64,000 bases of DNA from Clostridium gasigenes (GTDB lineage Bacteria > Bacillota > Clostridia > Clostridiales > Clostridiaceae), in assembly GCF_900104115.1 (NCBI RefSeq), contig NZ_FNJM01000001.1, positions 391,374-455,373 on the forward strand, in the 5' to 3' direction. Both the position numbers and the translations under genes were made by a program. Under the pieces are notes generated by a model. That model had not been told where the DNA came from and searched no databases. It saw only the letters and a list, made by a program, of their open reading frames with translations. The number at the start of each line of letters is the position of its first letter. The first letter of the stretch is position 1. Below, piece by piece: positions 18,255-26,465 of the stretch.

Positions 18255-19085
18255 ATGGAAAAAAGTCTAGATAGGGATTTTGTGTGGGAATATGATTATG
18301 GGAACAGAGGACAAGTAGTTGAATCATTGAAGATATTATTAGAAACTCAAAACTCAAGTTCATTACAAATGGTAACAATATATGTTAATAATGTGCCATA
18401 TTGTTTAGAGTTTTATATTGTTATTAGTTATATGAATCCTAAAGATGGTGATATTAATTTCATGAAAGAAGTTATGACAAAAGCAGGGGCTATATATAGA
18501 CCTAATATAACCAATATAAATTTAATAAGCGAATTTGGAAATAGAAGATTTAATAGTATAAATATAAATGCTGCGAATCAAGTAGATGGAATATTTGAAC
18601 AGATGTTTGTCTATCCAGAGAAGGGGATACTTCAAAAAAAAGGATACCCAATAAGACCAATGATCGGTAAAGCATCAGTTTTTCTTAGTCATTCTTCAGA
18701 AAATAAAGATTATATTGAGGAATTAATTCCATATTTGAACGCCAGTAATTTGCCAGTTTGGTATTCAGAATTTTGTATTGATTATGGTGATTCAATAGTT
18801 AATGAAGTACAGAAAGGAATAAATTCATCCGCAACAGTAGTTTTTCTTATTACAAAAGAATTTTTAGAATCAAACTGGTGTAAAACTGAAATGGAAACAT
18901 TTTTAACTAGATTAGCGTATAAAGATGATATTCTTATAATTTCATTAATAGATTCTAACATTGATGAAAAAAATATTCCTATATTTATTTCAAATAAGAA
19001 GTATTTAAGAATTAAATCCCCATATGATTATAAAAGCATTGCAAATAAAATTATGCCTACAATAAAAAATAAGTATTATAATTAA
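18255..19085 (+). CDS. TIR-domain protein, second Thoeris-type sensor (ThsB-like)
   Basis: 276 residues from ATG 18255, set by TTAAGGAG 6 bases upstream; an upstream TTG at 18222 overlaps the preceding gene and has no site. The C-terminal half (about residues 135-270) is a TIR domain: KASVFLSHSSENKDYIEEL, LPVWYSEFCIDYGDSIVNEV, and SATVVFLITKEFLESNWCKTEME, where the Glu after WCK is the likely catalytic NADase residue. The N-terminal 130 residues (WEYDYGNRGQVVESL onward) match nothing I recognise and may sense the trigger. It follows the ThsA and broken ThsB genes on the same strand with a 23-base gap, so it could keep the system working despite the broken TIR gene. Confidence 0.8.
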   Translation: MEKSLDRDFVWEYDYGNRGQVVESLKILLETQNSSSLQMVTIYVNNVPYCLEFYIVISYMNPKDGDINFMKEVMTKAGAIYRPNITNINLISEFGNRRFNSININAANQVDGIFEQMFVYPEKGILQKKGYPIRPMIGKASVFLSHSSENKDYIEELIPYLNASNLPVWYSEFCIDYGDSIVNEVQKGINSSATVVFLITKEFLESNWCKTEMETFLTRLAYKDDILIISLIDSNIDEKNIPIFISNKKYLRIKSPYDYKSIANKIMPTIKNKYYN

Positions 19086-19117
19086 ATAAGAAAAATTTTG
19101 CAATACTATGTTCCTTT

Positions 19118-19227
19118 ATAACAAAGTTCTGAACATATATCTAATGTGAGGCCATTTAAAGCCAAGCGTTAGTATTGATAAGTTAGCCCTGTACTTAGGA
19201 ATTTACCTAGGTATGGAGCTATTTTTA
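19118..19227 (+). ncRNA. Structured element with terminator, copy 1
   Basis: Starts with the AAAGTTCTGAAC box, then a small GGC/GCC hairpin, AAGCGTTAGTATTGATAAG, and ends in a terminator whose stem GTACTTAGG/CCTAGGTA (19191-19214) is followed by a T run. A clear homologue lies at 23295-23415. Either a mobile 3' UTR/terminator unit or a small RNA; no protein is encoded. Confidence 0.5.
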
Positions 19228-19316
19228 TACCCGAAAACACCTAGGAAAGAATCGATTAAATCCACTTAACCCAAGTAAACTCAATTGTTAGAGGTAGGTA
19301 TAAAATGCACACTATA

Positions 19317-20643
19317 GTGAACTATACACCCGTAAGTGGACACGAAACTAAAAAGTAGTGTAGATTAAATTAAGGGGGTTTTATTATGGGCAAAAAAAAT
19401 AATGTTTATTCTATTGAATTTAAGATTAATGTAATTGAGACATATAATAATGGGGATGAGGGTGGCGTAAAAGCCCTTTCCAAAAAACTTGGTTTTAGGT
19501 CCCATAACATGTTAACTCAATGGTTAAAAAAGTACAATGAATTTGGAATAGCTGGACTTGAGGATAAAAGAGGTAAAACAGAGGTCGCCCAAAAAAATAT
19601 TATGACTCTCCTGAAGAAGAAATATTAAAATTAAAAGCTGAAAATCAATATCTTAAAAGTCTCCTTGAAATAAATCAAGATAACGTAAAAAAAAGTAAAT
19701 ATAAAGTGAGTAAGAAACTGAGCAGTAGGGAAGCCTTAACTTTGCTTCTTCAAGTTGCTGAAATAAGCAGATTTGGATATTATCGATGGTTAAATAAGGG
19801 CATGATTGTATCAGAAAAATCAAAAAGATGATGAACAAGTTATTAAATGCATTGAAAAGCTCTATTTAGACACTATGCTAGATATGGCGTAGAGAGGGTT
19901 ACACCCGAGCTTTTAGCTGACTATGGTCTTAATGTCAATCATAAGAAGGTTTACCGTTTGATGTCACAGAATGGTTATTTGGCTGTAATTAAGATAAAAA
20001 AGAGATATAAGAAACCTGGAGATCCACATTCTAAGAAAAATGTATTGGTTAGAAATTTTAGTGCAAGTTGTCCCTTTGACAAGATGGTAACTGATGTTAC
20101 TGAGTATAAAATAGATGGGAAGAAGATATTATATCAGCAGTGAAGGACCTCTACACTGGAATGTTAGAATGATTTGCAATTAAAAACCATAAAACTAGGG
20201 AACTTAATCGAGAGTCTTTTAAAAACATCTTGAATAAATCCTTACCAGAAGGTACTATTATCTATTCGGATCAAGGAACTCTCTATAATAATGTTATGTT
20301 TCAGAATGAACTTAAAGATAAAAACTTCATCAAGAGCATGTCCAGGAAAGGAACCCCTATTGATAATGCTCCCATGGAAAGTTTTTTTTAATCTTATAAG
20401 AGCGAAGTGTTGTACAATCCTAACATTGGTATAGTAAGCAAAGCCGACATTATAAGATAAACATGGAAATATTATAATTACTACAATAATATAAAAATTC
20501 AGAAAAGATTAGGATATCTAACGCCTGCTGAATTCAAAAAGCATGAACTTGTCAGACTTAAAAAAGAGAAATAGTAATACAGAAATTATATTGCTATTTC
20601 GCTACAATTCATTTATTTGTCTGCTTTTTCGGGTATAGTTCAC
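19317..20643 (+). mobile_element. Decayed IS3-family (IS150-like) insertion sequence
   Basis: Imperfect terminal inverted repeats begin GTGAACTATAC at 19317 and end with its complement GTATAGTTCAC at 20643, continuing as CCCG-type sequence inside. About 1327 bases, with the two overlapping transposase frames of IS3 elements. No convincing target duplication flanks it, and the transposase is dead, so it is a fixed relic at the right edge of the Thoeris module. Confidence 0.8.
19386..20574 (+). pseudogene. IS3-family transposase (OrfA/OrfB), frameshifted and with stops
   Basis: OrfA starts at ATG 19386 after AAGGGGG with a helix-turn-helix (SIEFKINVIETYNNGDEGGV, LTQWLKKYNEFGIAGLEDKRG); it shifts frame at an A7 run near 19593 and continues as EEEILKLKAENQYLKSLLEIN. 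The OrfB part shows the integrase core: VTDVTEYKIDGK (first Asp), IIYSDQGTLYNN (second Asp) and APMESFF (Glu), then LGYLTPAEF near the end. At least three frameshifts and in-frame stops (for example TGA at 20170-20172) break it. Not functional. Confidence 0.85.
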
Positions 20644-20656
20644 CTATCTCTCCTCT

Positions 20657-21370
20657 TTAAATTGGGACTAGTTCTTTAAGTATAGTAATGTCTTTTATTA
20701 GAATTATTTTATTTTCAAATATTTCAATTATATTTTGGCTTTGGAAATAAGATAATTTTCGACTGACAGTTTCCCTAGTTACTCCTATGAAATTTGCCAT
20801 GTCCTCACGGGTTAAGGGAAGCGTAATCTCAATTCCTATATCTGTTTTAATACCAAAGGTACTAGAAAGATTTATAAGAAGTGAAGCAAGTCTCACGTCA
20901 ACGTCTTTAGTTGTAAGTGTTTGAACTAAATTTTCCAGTGAGGCTATTCTGTCATGAGCATATTCTAAAATTTTTATGCTGATTTCAGGATTGGTTTTAA
21001 TAAGTATATCAAAATCATCTTTATGTATAATACACATATTTGTGGATTCAAGAGCCGTTGCATTAAATTTAAAGATATCATTTTTTAGTAAGTTTAAATC
21101 ACCTAAAAACTCTCCCTCTTTTAAGATATAAAGGATTTGCTCTTTACCATCTTTAGTATATGTATAAATTTTAATACTTCCATTGTTTATAATAAACAAT
21201 TTATCAAATAGTTCTCTTTCAGAAAATATAATATCGCCTTTTTCAAAGGATTTCTTTGTAATTAAATTTATTACTTTATTAAGGTCATTATCTGGAAGAG
21301 ACGCAAATAAAGAAATCCTCTTAGCGCAATATTTATGATTACAAGGACAGCAATTATTGCATAAGTTCAT
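20657..21370 (-). CDS. Crp/Fnr family transcriptional regulator with N-terminal cysteine cluster
   Basis: 237 residues. Five cysteines crowd the N-terminus (Cys4, 7, 8, 10, 15), suggesting a metal or Fe-S sensor site. A cyclic-nucleotide-binding-type beta roll follows (about 20-130: FEKGDIIFSERELFDKLFIINNGSIKIY), then the dimer helix and a helix-turn-helix, LTREDMANFIGVTRETVSRKLSYFQ. Start ATG 21370 has GGAGGTG 5 bases upstream. It is divergent from hemerythrin and RIC genes with two CRP-like palindromes between, so it probably controls them in response to oxygen or nitric oxide; the signal is inferred. Confidence 0.85.
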   Translation of the reverse strand: MNLCNNCCPCNHKYCAKRISLFASLPDNDLNKVINLITKKSFEKGDIIFSERELFDKLFIINNGSIKIYTYTKDGKEQILYILKEGEFLGDLNLLKNDIFKFNATALESTNMCIIHKDDFDILIKTNPEISIKILEYAHDRIASLENLVQTLTTKDVDVRLASLLINLSSTFGIKTDIGIEITLPLTREDMANFIGVTRETVSRKLSYFQSQNIIEIFENKIILIKDITILKELVPI

Positions 21371-21387
21371 ATTACACCTCCATAATT

Positions 21388-21408
21388 TTGTATAATAAAA
21401 TTATACAA
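21388..21408. promoter_or_regulatory. Perfect palindrome, candidate operator
   Basis: TTGTATAAT, AAA, ATTATACAA: 9-base perfect arms. It lies 18 bases upstream of the Crp/Fnr gene start and could be an autoregulatory site or overlap its promoter. Confidence 0.5.
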
Positions 21409-21417
21409 TAATTATCG

Positions 21418-21433
21418 TGTGTTTTAAATCACA
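21418..21433. promoter_or_regulatory. CRP/FNR-type operator
   Basis: TGTGTTTTAAATCACA matches the TGTGA-N6-TCACA half-site pattern of the Crp/Fnr superfamily with one mismatch, in the divergent region between the Crp/Fnr gene and the hemerythrin gene. Confidence 0.5.
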
Positions 21434-21527
21434 TACTATAAGTTAAATATAATTATAATTAAAGTATAGATTAAAACAAAGTATTAATATTATTATAAAT
21501 ATTAATAAACACAGGAGGATAAATAAT

Positions 21528-21944
21528 ATGGCTAATATAGAGAATTTAGAAAGGCAACATGTAGAAATAAAGGATTTATTTTTAAAAATCAAGCAAGGTA
21601 TTAACTCAAACGACATAAAAGTAAATTTAGATGTCTTAGTAAGAAATATAAATACACTTGCAGGTAAATTAAATATCCACATGAATTCAGAGGATAAATT
21701 TTTATATCCAACATTAATTGAAAGTAAAGATCAACAATTAAAAGAAATTGCTAAACAATACAGTGAGGAAATGGGTCATATTCATGTACAATTTAATAAC
21801 TATAAAAATAAATTTAATACAAGGAGTAAAATTTTAAGTGATACAGACGAATTTTTAAAAGGAAGTAAGGAGATAATAAAATTATTGGAAAATCGAATTT
21901 CTAAAGAAGATATGTATTTATATCCTAAAATGAAATCTGTGTAA
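21528..21944 (+). CDS. Hemerythrin-like domain protein
   Basis: 138 residues forming a four-helix hemerythrin cation-binding domain. Likely di-iron ligands are His in ENLERQHVEIKDLF, His and Glu in LNIHMNSEDKFLYPTLI, His in EEMGHIHVQF, and the C-terminal RISKEDMYLYPKM. It may bind oxygen or nitric oxide. AGGAGG site precedes ATG 21528. It lies between a divergent Crp/Fnr regulator and the RIC protein gene, so a role in oxidative or nitrosative stress is likely. Confidence 0.88.
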   Translation: MANIENLERQHVEIKDLFLKIKQGINSNDIKVNLDVLVRNINTLAGKLNIHMNSEDKFLYPTLIESKDQQLKEIAKQYSEEMGHIHVQFNNYKNKFNTRSKILSDTDEFLKGSKEIIKLLENRISKEDMYLYPKMKSV

Positions 21945-22023
21945 TAGATAGATGAGATTATAGCTCATTAATACATAAAGTGTTTAATAAAGTAAAAATA
22001 AAAAGTTATAAGGAGTGGTTATT

Positions 22024-22719
22024 ATGATTAATAATTTTAATATATCAGATAAAATAGGAGATATTGTTACTATTTTTCCAGGAGCAAGCAATTTATTCTT
22101 AGAGTATAGGATAGATTTTTGTTGTGGAGGAAATAGACCATTAACGGAAGCTATAAAAGAACAAAATATCGATGAAAATAAAATATTGACTTTGTTAAAT
22201 CAGAAATATAAAGAATTTCAAGAGAAAAATGAAGAATTTACAGATTGGGCAAAGGAAAAACCAAGTAAGCTTATAGATTATATTGTAGGTACACACCATG
22301 CATATTTAAAAGAAGAACTACCTAAAATAAGTGAACTTATATTTAAAATATTAAAAGTACATGGTAAAAATCATGAAGAACTTTTTAAGATTCATAAACT
22401 ATTTAACACTTTAAGAACAGAACTTGAGGCACATTTAATAAAAGAAGAAGAATTGATATTTCCAATTATAAAAGAATATGAAGTAGAAAAAAATAACCAC
22501 AATAAACAAAAGGTGTTAAATCTTTTAAATGAGTTAGAAAAAGAACATACTGGGGCAGGAGATATAATTAAAGAACTAAGGGAAATAACACAGCATTATA
22601 CTGCACCAAAGGGTGCTTGTAAAACTTTTGAATTAACCTATAAAAAATTAATGGAGTTGCAAGAAGATATATTTCAGCATATCCATCTTGAAAATAATAT
22701 CTTATTCAAAAATATATAA
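22024..22719 (+). CDS. scdA: RIC-type iron-sulfur repair protein (ScdA/YtfE/DUF542 plus hemerythrin)
   Basis: 231 residues from ATG 22024, after AAGGAGTGG; the GTG three codons earlier is part of the site. N-terminal DUF542 domain holds the Cys pair in DFCCGGNRPL (Cys33, Cys34); the rest is a di-iron hemerythrin domain with His/Glu ligands in THHAYLKEELP, VHGKNHEEL, LEAHLIKEEELIFP, LEKEHTGAGD and FQHIHLENNILF. Family members repair Fe-S clusters damaged by nitric oxide or peroxide. Seventy-nine bases after the hemerythrin gene, probably one operon. Confidence 0.9.
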   Translation: MINNFNISDKIGDIVTIFPGASNLFLEYRIDFCCGGNRPLTEAIKEQNIDENKILTLLNQKYKEFQEKNEEFTDWAKEKPSKLIDYIVGTHHAYLKEELPKISELIFKILKVHGKNHEELFKIHKLFNTLRTELEAHLIKEEELIFPIIKEYEVEKNNHNKQKVLNLLNELEKEHTGAGDIIKELREITQHYTAPKGACKTFELTYKKLMELQEDIFQHIHLENNILFKNI

Positions 22720-22771
22720 TAGTAGTGACATTTAAGATTAGTTATACAGTTACTTAGGGTGGAAAAGTAGA

Positions 22772-22855
22772 ATGGGAACTAAGAACTCCTATTTAGTTAG
22801 AGATGGAAAAACTGTATTTATAGATACAGTAGGGCTAACATTTGCATATAAATAA
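22772..22855 (+). pseudogene. Remnant of a flavodiiron protein N-terminus
   Basis: 27 codons from ATG 22772: GTKNSYLVRDGKTVFIDTVG, which resembles the NSYLIKDEKTALIDTV strand at the start of flavodiiron (FprA-like) metallo-lactamase domains, then a stop. The rest of the gene is absent. A flavodiiron nitric-oxide/oxygen reductase would suit this neighbourhood. Short, so uncertain. Confidence 0.4.
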
Positions 22856-22864
22856 GTTGATTTA

Positions 22865-22900
22865 AAACAGGAATACTTTCGGTTAAGTATTTCTGTTTTT
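22865..22900 (+). terminator. Rho-independent terminator
   Basis: AAACAGGAATACTT, loop, AAGTATTTCTG then TTTTT. Confidence 0.8.
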
Positions 22901-22929
22901 CTTAGAATATACAGAATAAGGAGTACAGG

Positions 22930-23049
22930 ATGGATAGATATAAAGATAACAGGGAGTTTTTAAAAGCAAATTTTCAAGTGTTAGATAAAATTCAAACGGA
23001 TAGTCAGAGGGGCCTGCCATTCCCTCTATTTAAGAATTATATTGTTTAA
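22930..23049 (+). pseudogene. Remnant of a SagB-type nitroreductase N-terminus
   Basis: 39 codons from ATG 22930 with an AAGGAG site: DRYKDNREFLKANFQVLDKI then QTDSQRGLPFPLFK, which resembles the start of SagB/ThcOx-type nitroreductases (NR.FLK.NF...TDQQ.G.P.P). It stops at 23047-23049 with no further homologous frame. Truncated remnant; family call is tentative. Confidence 0.4.
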
Positions 23050-23122
23050 ATCTATTTACATAGGTATAATATTACTATAGAAAAAAGAAAAATAATTGAT
23101 TTTAACATTAGGAGGAAAAATT

Positions 23123-23293
23123 ATGATTAAATTTGAAGGAGACTTTGAAATTCTTGAAAAAGCAATGGTTATTCAAATAGTAAATGAAATAGGGGAAATA
23201 GATGAGGATATTGCTGTTGTAAATGATGTGCAATATATGTTTTCAAAAGAAGGAAAAGATATTGTGGTAAAGAAGATAAATAAAATATTATAG
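23123..23293 (+). CDS. Small hypothetical protein, 56 residues
   Basis: Start ATG 23123 follows TTAGGAGGAAAAATT, a strong ribosome binding site; an in-frame TTG at 23096 lies before that site. The product is acidic (MIKFEGDFEILEKAMVIQIV then EIGEIDEDIAVVNDVQYMF), with no Cys and no membrane helix. I do not recognise it. It stands alone between gene remnants and the structured element at 23295. Confidence 0.6.
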   Translation: MIKFEGDFEILEKAMVIQIVNEIGEIDEDIAVVNDVQYMFSKEGKDIVVKKINKIL

Positions 23294-23294
23294 A

Positions 23295-23415
23295 AAATAA
23301 AGTTCTAAACATAAATGTAATATAAGACTTTAAAAAGTCTTTTTAAAGTCAAGCATTGCTTATTAGTAAGGTAGTCTCGTACTTAGGAAATAACCTAGGT
23401 ACAAGGCTTTTTTTT
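23295..23415 (+). ncRNA. Structured element with terminator, copy 2
   Basis: Homologue of 19118-19227: AAATAAAGTTCTAAAC box, a hairpin AAGACTTTAAAAAGTCTT (23324-23341), AAGCATTGCTTATTAGTAAG, then a terminator with stem GTACTTAGG/CCTAGGTAC (23379-23402) and eight T. It directly abuts the stop of the 56-residue gene, so it may be its 3' UTR or a small RNA. Confidence 0.5.
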
Positions 23416-23565
23416 ATTTCACTAATAAATTATCTTTATCAGATAAATATTTTAATAAAAAAGAAAAAATCAAGCCGATATAAAATTATAATAATGTGAT
23501 ATAATAATTTAAAAGGAAATACGATTACATTAAATAAAATAGTTAATTAGGAGGAGAAGATTAAA

Positions 23566-24735
23566 ATGATAAATTTCAATTTTGAAAACTATACAAAACT
23601 TATATTTGGTAAGGATAAAGAATTAACTGTTGGACAAGAGGTTAAGAAATTTTCAAACAAAATACTTATGCATTATGGTGGAGGAAGTATAAAAAATAGT
23701 GGGCTATATGAAAAAATAGTTGCTTCTTTAAAGGAAGCTAATGTAGAATTTATTGAGCTTTCAGGGGTTAAACCTAACCCTAGGTTATCATTAGTAAGAG
23801 AAGGAATTGAACTGGTAAGAGAAAATAAAATAGATTTTATTTTAGCAGTAGGTGGCGGAAGTGTAATAGATTCTGCAAAGGCTATATCTCTTGGAGCAAA
23901 TTATGATGGAGATGTATGGGACTTATTTGAAAAAGGAAAAAACTTTGAAGGTTCATGTGTACCTTTAGGTGTAGTTTTAACTATACCAGCAGCTGGAAGT
24001 GAAACAAGTGGTGGAACTGTTATAACTAATGAAGATGGTGGATATAAAAGATCAACAGGACATAGAACTATGAGACCACAATTTGCAATAATGAACCCTG
24101 AATTAACATATACATTACCAGATTATCAAACAGCTTGTGGAGCTTGTGATATGTTTGCTCATATTTTAGAAAGATATTTTACAAATGTAGAAAATGTAGG
24201 CTTAACAGATAGACTTTGTGAAGGCGCTATGAAAAATATAATTGAAAATGCTAAGAAGGTATTAGAAAATGGAAATGATTATGCAGCAAGAGCTGAAATA
24301 ATGTTATCGGGAACTATTGCTCATAATGATTCTTTAAGTATGGGTAGAATTGGAGATTGGGCAAGCCATGATATAGAACATGAGTTAAGTGGAATATATG
24401 ATATAGCTCATGGTGCAGGCCTTGCTATAATATTCCCAGCTTGGATGAAATATGTTTATAAGCATGATATAAATAGATTTGCTCAATTTGCAAATAGAGT
24501 TTTTGATGTGGAAATAGATCTAAAAGATTTAGAAGGAACTGCATTAAAAGGAATAGAAGCTTTAAAGAATTTCTTTAAAGAAATAGGCTTACCAGTTACT
24601 TTAGAAGATGCTAATATTTCAGATGATAGATTAGAAGAAATGGCAGAAAAAAGAACTGAAAATGGTACAGTTGGAAACTTCGTTAAGTTAAACAAAGAAG
24701 ATGTACTTAATATTTATAAAATAGCTATTAAATAA
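23566..24735 (+). CDS. Iron-containing alcohol dehydrogenase, butanol dehydrogenase type
   Basis: 389 residues, the length of clostridial NAD(P)H-dependent butanol dehydrogenases (BdhA/YqhD group). The start INFNFENYTKLIFGK, cofactor motif AVGGGSVIDSAKAI (about 93-106), and AAGSETSGGTVITN are typical; iron ligands lie in GACDMFAHILERYF and SHDIEHELSGIYDIAHGAGLAI. It reduces aldehydes to alcohols in the cytoplasm; the true substrate is not readable from sequence. Strong AGGAGG site; single-gene transcript closed by the terminator at 24754. Confidence 0.9.
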   Translation: MINFNFENYTKLIFGKDKELTVGQEVKKFSNKILMHYGGGSIKNSGLYEKIVASLKEANVEFIELSGVKPNPRLSLVREGIELVRENKIDFILAVGGGSVIDSAKAISLGANYDGDVWDLFEKGKNFEGSCVPLGVVLTIPAAGSETSGGTVITNEDGGYKRSTGHRTMRPQFAIMNPELTYTLPDYQTACGACDMFAHILERYFTNVENVGLTDRLCEGAMKNIIENAKKVLENGNDYAARAEIMLSGTIAHNDSLSMGRIGDWASHDIEHELSGIYDIAHGAGLAIIFPAWMKYVYKHDINRFAQFANRVFDVEIDLKDLEGTALKGIEALKNFFKEIGLPVTLEDANISDDRLEEMAEKRTENGTVGNFVKLNKEDVLNIYKIAIK

Positions 24736-24753
24736 TAAGGATACAGTACTATG

Positions 24754-24796
24754 AAACCCACCACAATACAGAAATGTATTGTGGTGGGTTTTTGTG
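24754..24796 (+). terminator. Rho-independent terminator
   Basis: Perfect 17-base stem beginning AAACCCACCACAATACA with loop GAAA, followed by TTTTT. Confidence 0.92.
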
Positions 24797-24969
24797 GTTA
24801 AAATAAAATAAGAAACTTTTAAAAAATGACTCTAATCACATTTTTTTAATATCTTTAAAAGTATAATAAAATCATAAGTTAAAAGAGAATAAATAATAAA
24901 AAGTATTTAAAATAAATTTATAAAGCTATAGTGCTTATAAATTTTGATTATTAAGGAGGAAATTATAAT

Positions 24970-26433
24970 ATGTTTAATTATATAAAAGATGAAAATAGAG
25001 GTTTTAAAAATTTAATGAATGGAGAGTGGATTGATGGTATAAGCTCTAACCTTATAGATGTAAATTCACCACTAGATAATTCATTATTAGGTAGAGTTCC
25101 AGCTATGACAAAAGAAGATGTAGATTTAGTAATGAAAACTGCTAAAGACGCTCAAAAGAAGTGGAATAGCGTAACAATAAGTAAAAGAGCGGAAATATTA
25201 TATAAGTCAGCAGAGCTTTTATTAGAAAATATAGATGAATTAGCAGAAGTTATGATGATGGAAATTGCGAAAGATAGGAAAAGTTGTAAATCAGAAATAT
25301 CAAGAACAGCAGATTTTATAAAGTTTACAGCGGATACTGCTAAGAACTTAACTGGTGAAAGTATTCCGGGGGATAGCTTCCCAGGGTTTAAGAATAATAA
25401 AATATCAATTGTAAAAAGAGAACCAATAGGAGTTGTACTTGCTATATCTCCATTTAACTATCCTATAAATTTAGCGGCTTCTAAAATAGCACCAGCATTA
25501 ATGGCAGGAAACTCAGTTGTGCTAAAACCTTCAACACAAGGAAGTTTAAGTGGATTACACTTAGCAAGAATTTTTCAACAAGCAGGAGTTCCAAGTGGGG
25601 TATTAAATACAATTACAGGAAGAAGTAGTGAAATTGGAGATTATATTACTACTCATAAAGGAATAAATTTTATAAACTTTACAGGTAGTACAGAAGTAGG
25701 AAAAAGAATTTCTAAAATTACTAGTATGGTGCCACTTTTAATGGAGTTAGGTGGTAAGGATGCGGCTATAGTTTTAGAGGATGCTGATTTAGAATTAACT
25801 GCAAATAATATTATAGCTGGGGCATATTCATATTCAGGACAAAGATGTACAGCTGTAAAGAGAGTTTTAGTAGTAGATAAATTGGCAGATGAATTAGTAA
25901 AGAAATTAAAAGAAAAAATAGAGAAGATTACTGTAGGAAATCCATTAGAGGCGGATGCAGATGTTGTACCACTTATTAGCTCTAAAGCAGCAGATTTTGT
26001 TTGTGAGTTAATAGAAGATGCAAGAGAAAAGGGAGCAGATTTAGTTATAGGAGGAAATAGAGAAGGTAACTTAATTTACCCAACACTTTTTGATAATGTA
26101 ACTACAGATATGAGACTTGCATGGGAAGAACCTTTTGGACCAGTACTTCCAATTATAAGAGTTAAGGATATGGATGAAGCTATAGAAATAGCTAATAGAT
26201 CAGAATATGGACTTCAAAGTTCAATATTTACAGAAAATATTGATAATGCATTTTATGTAGCAGATAAATTAGAGGTGGGAACAGTTCAAGTAAATAATAA
26301 AACTGAAAGAGGTCCAGATCATTTTCCATTCTTAGGAGTAAAATCATCAGGTATGGGAACTCAAGGAATAAGATATTCAATTGAATCTATGTCTAGACCT
26401 AAGGCTACTGTAATAAATTTAAGAGAAAGATAA
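24970..26433 (+). CDS. gapN: NADP-dependent non-phosphorylating glyceraldehyde-3-phosphate dehydrogenase
   Basis: Oxidises glyceraldehyde-3-phosphate directly to 3-phosphoglycerate making NADPH, bypassing ATP formation. 487 residues of aldehyde dehydrogenase fold: ISPFNYPINLAASKIAPALM (about 157-176), the coenzyme motif FTGSTEVGKRI, the general base Glu in MELGGKDAAIVLEDADL, and the catalytic Cys293 in SGQRCTAVKR. The GapN-type ending RGPDHFPFLGVKSSGMGTQG is clear. AAGGAGG site 10 bases before ATG. A common NADPH source in clostridia that lack the oxidative pentose phosphate route. Confidence 0.93.
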   Translation: MFNYIKDENRGFKNLMNGEWIDGISSNLIDVNSPLDNSLLGRVPAMTKEDVDLVMKTAKDAQKKWNSVTISKRAEILYKSAELLLENIDELAEVMMMEIAKDRKSCKSEISRTADFIKFTADTAKNLTGESIPGDSFPGFKNNKISIVKREPIGVVLAISPFNYPINLAASKIAPALMAGNSVVLKPSTQGSLSGLHLARIFQQAGVPSGVLNTITGRSSEIGDYITTHKGINFINFTGSTEVGKRISKITSMVPLLMELGGKDAAIVLEDADLELTANNIIAGAYSYSGQRCTAVKRVLVVDKLADELVKKLKEKIEKITVGNPLEADADVVPLISSKAADFVCELIEDAREKGADLVIGGNREGNLIYPTLFDNVTTDMRLAWEEPFGPVLPIIRVKDMDEAIEIANRSEYGLQSSIFTENIDNAFYVADKLEVGTVQVNNKTERGPDHFPFLGVKSSGMGTQGIRYSIESMSRPKATVINLRER

Positions 26434-26465
26434 ATATTATAGCTTAAATGAATAGAAGATGAAGA

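Noticed and set aside
19210..19225. TATACCCGAAAA before the IS as a second IS end
   Set aside because: It matches the inner part of the right terminal repeat over 12 bases, but no GTGAAC tip is present and the left end at 19317 is better; probably chance or an old scar.
19590..19630. Programmed -1 frameshift of an IS3 transposase
   Set aside because: The A7 run resembles a slippery site but lies inside OrfA, and further frameshifts and stops in OrfB show plain decay.
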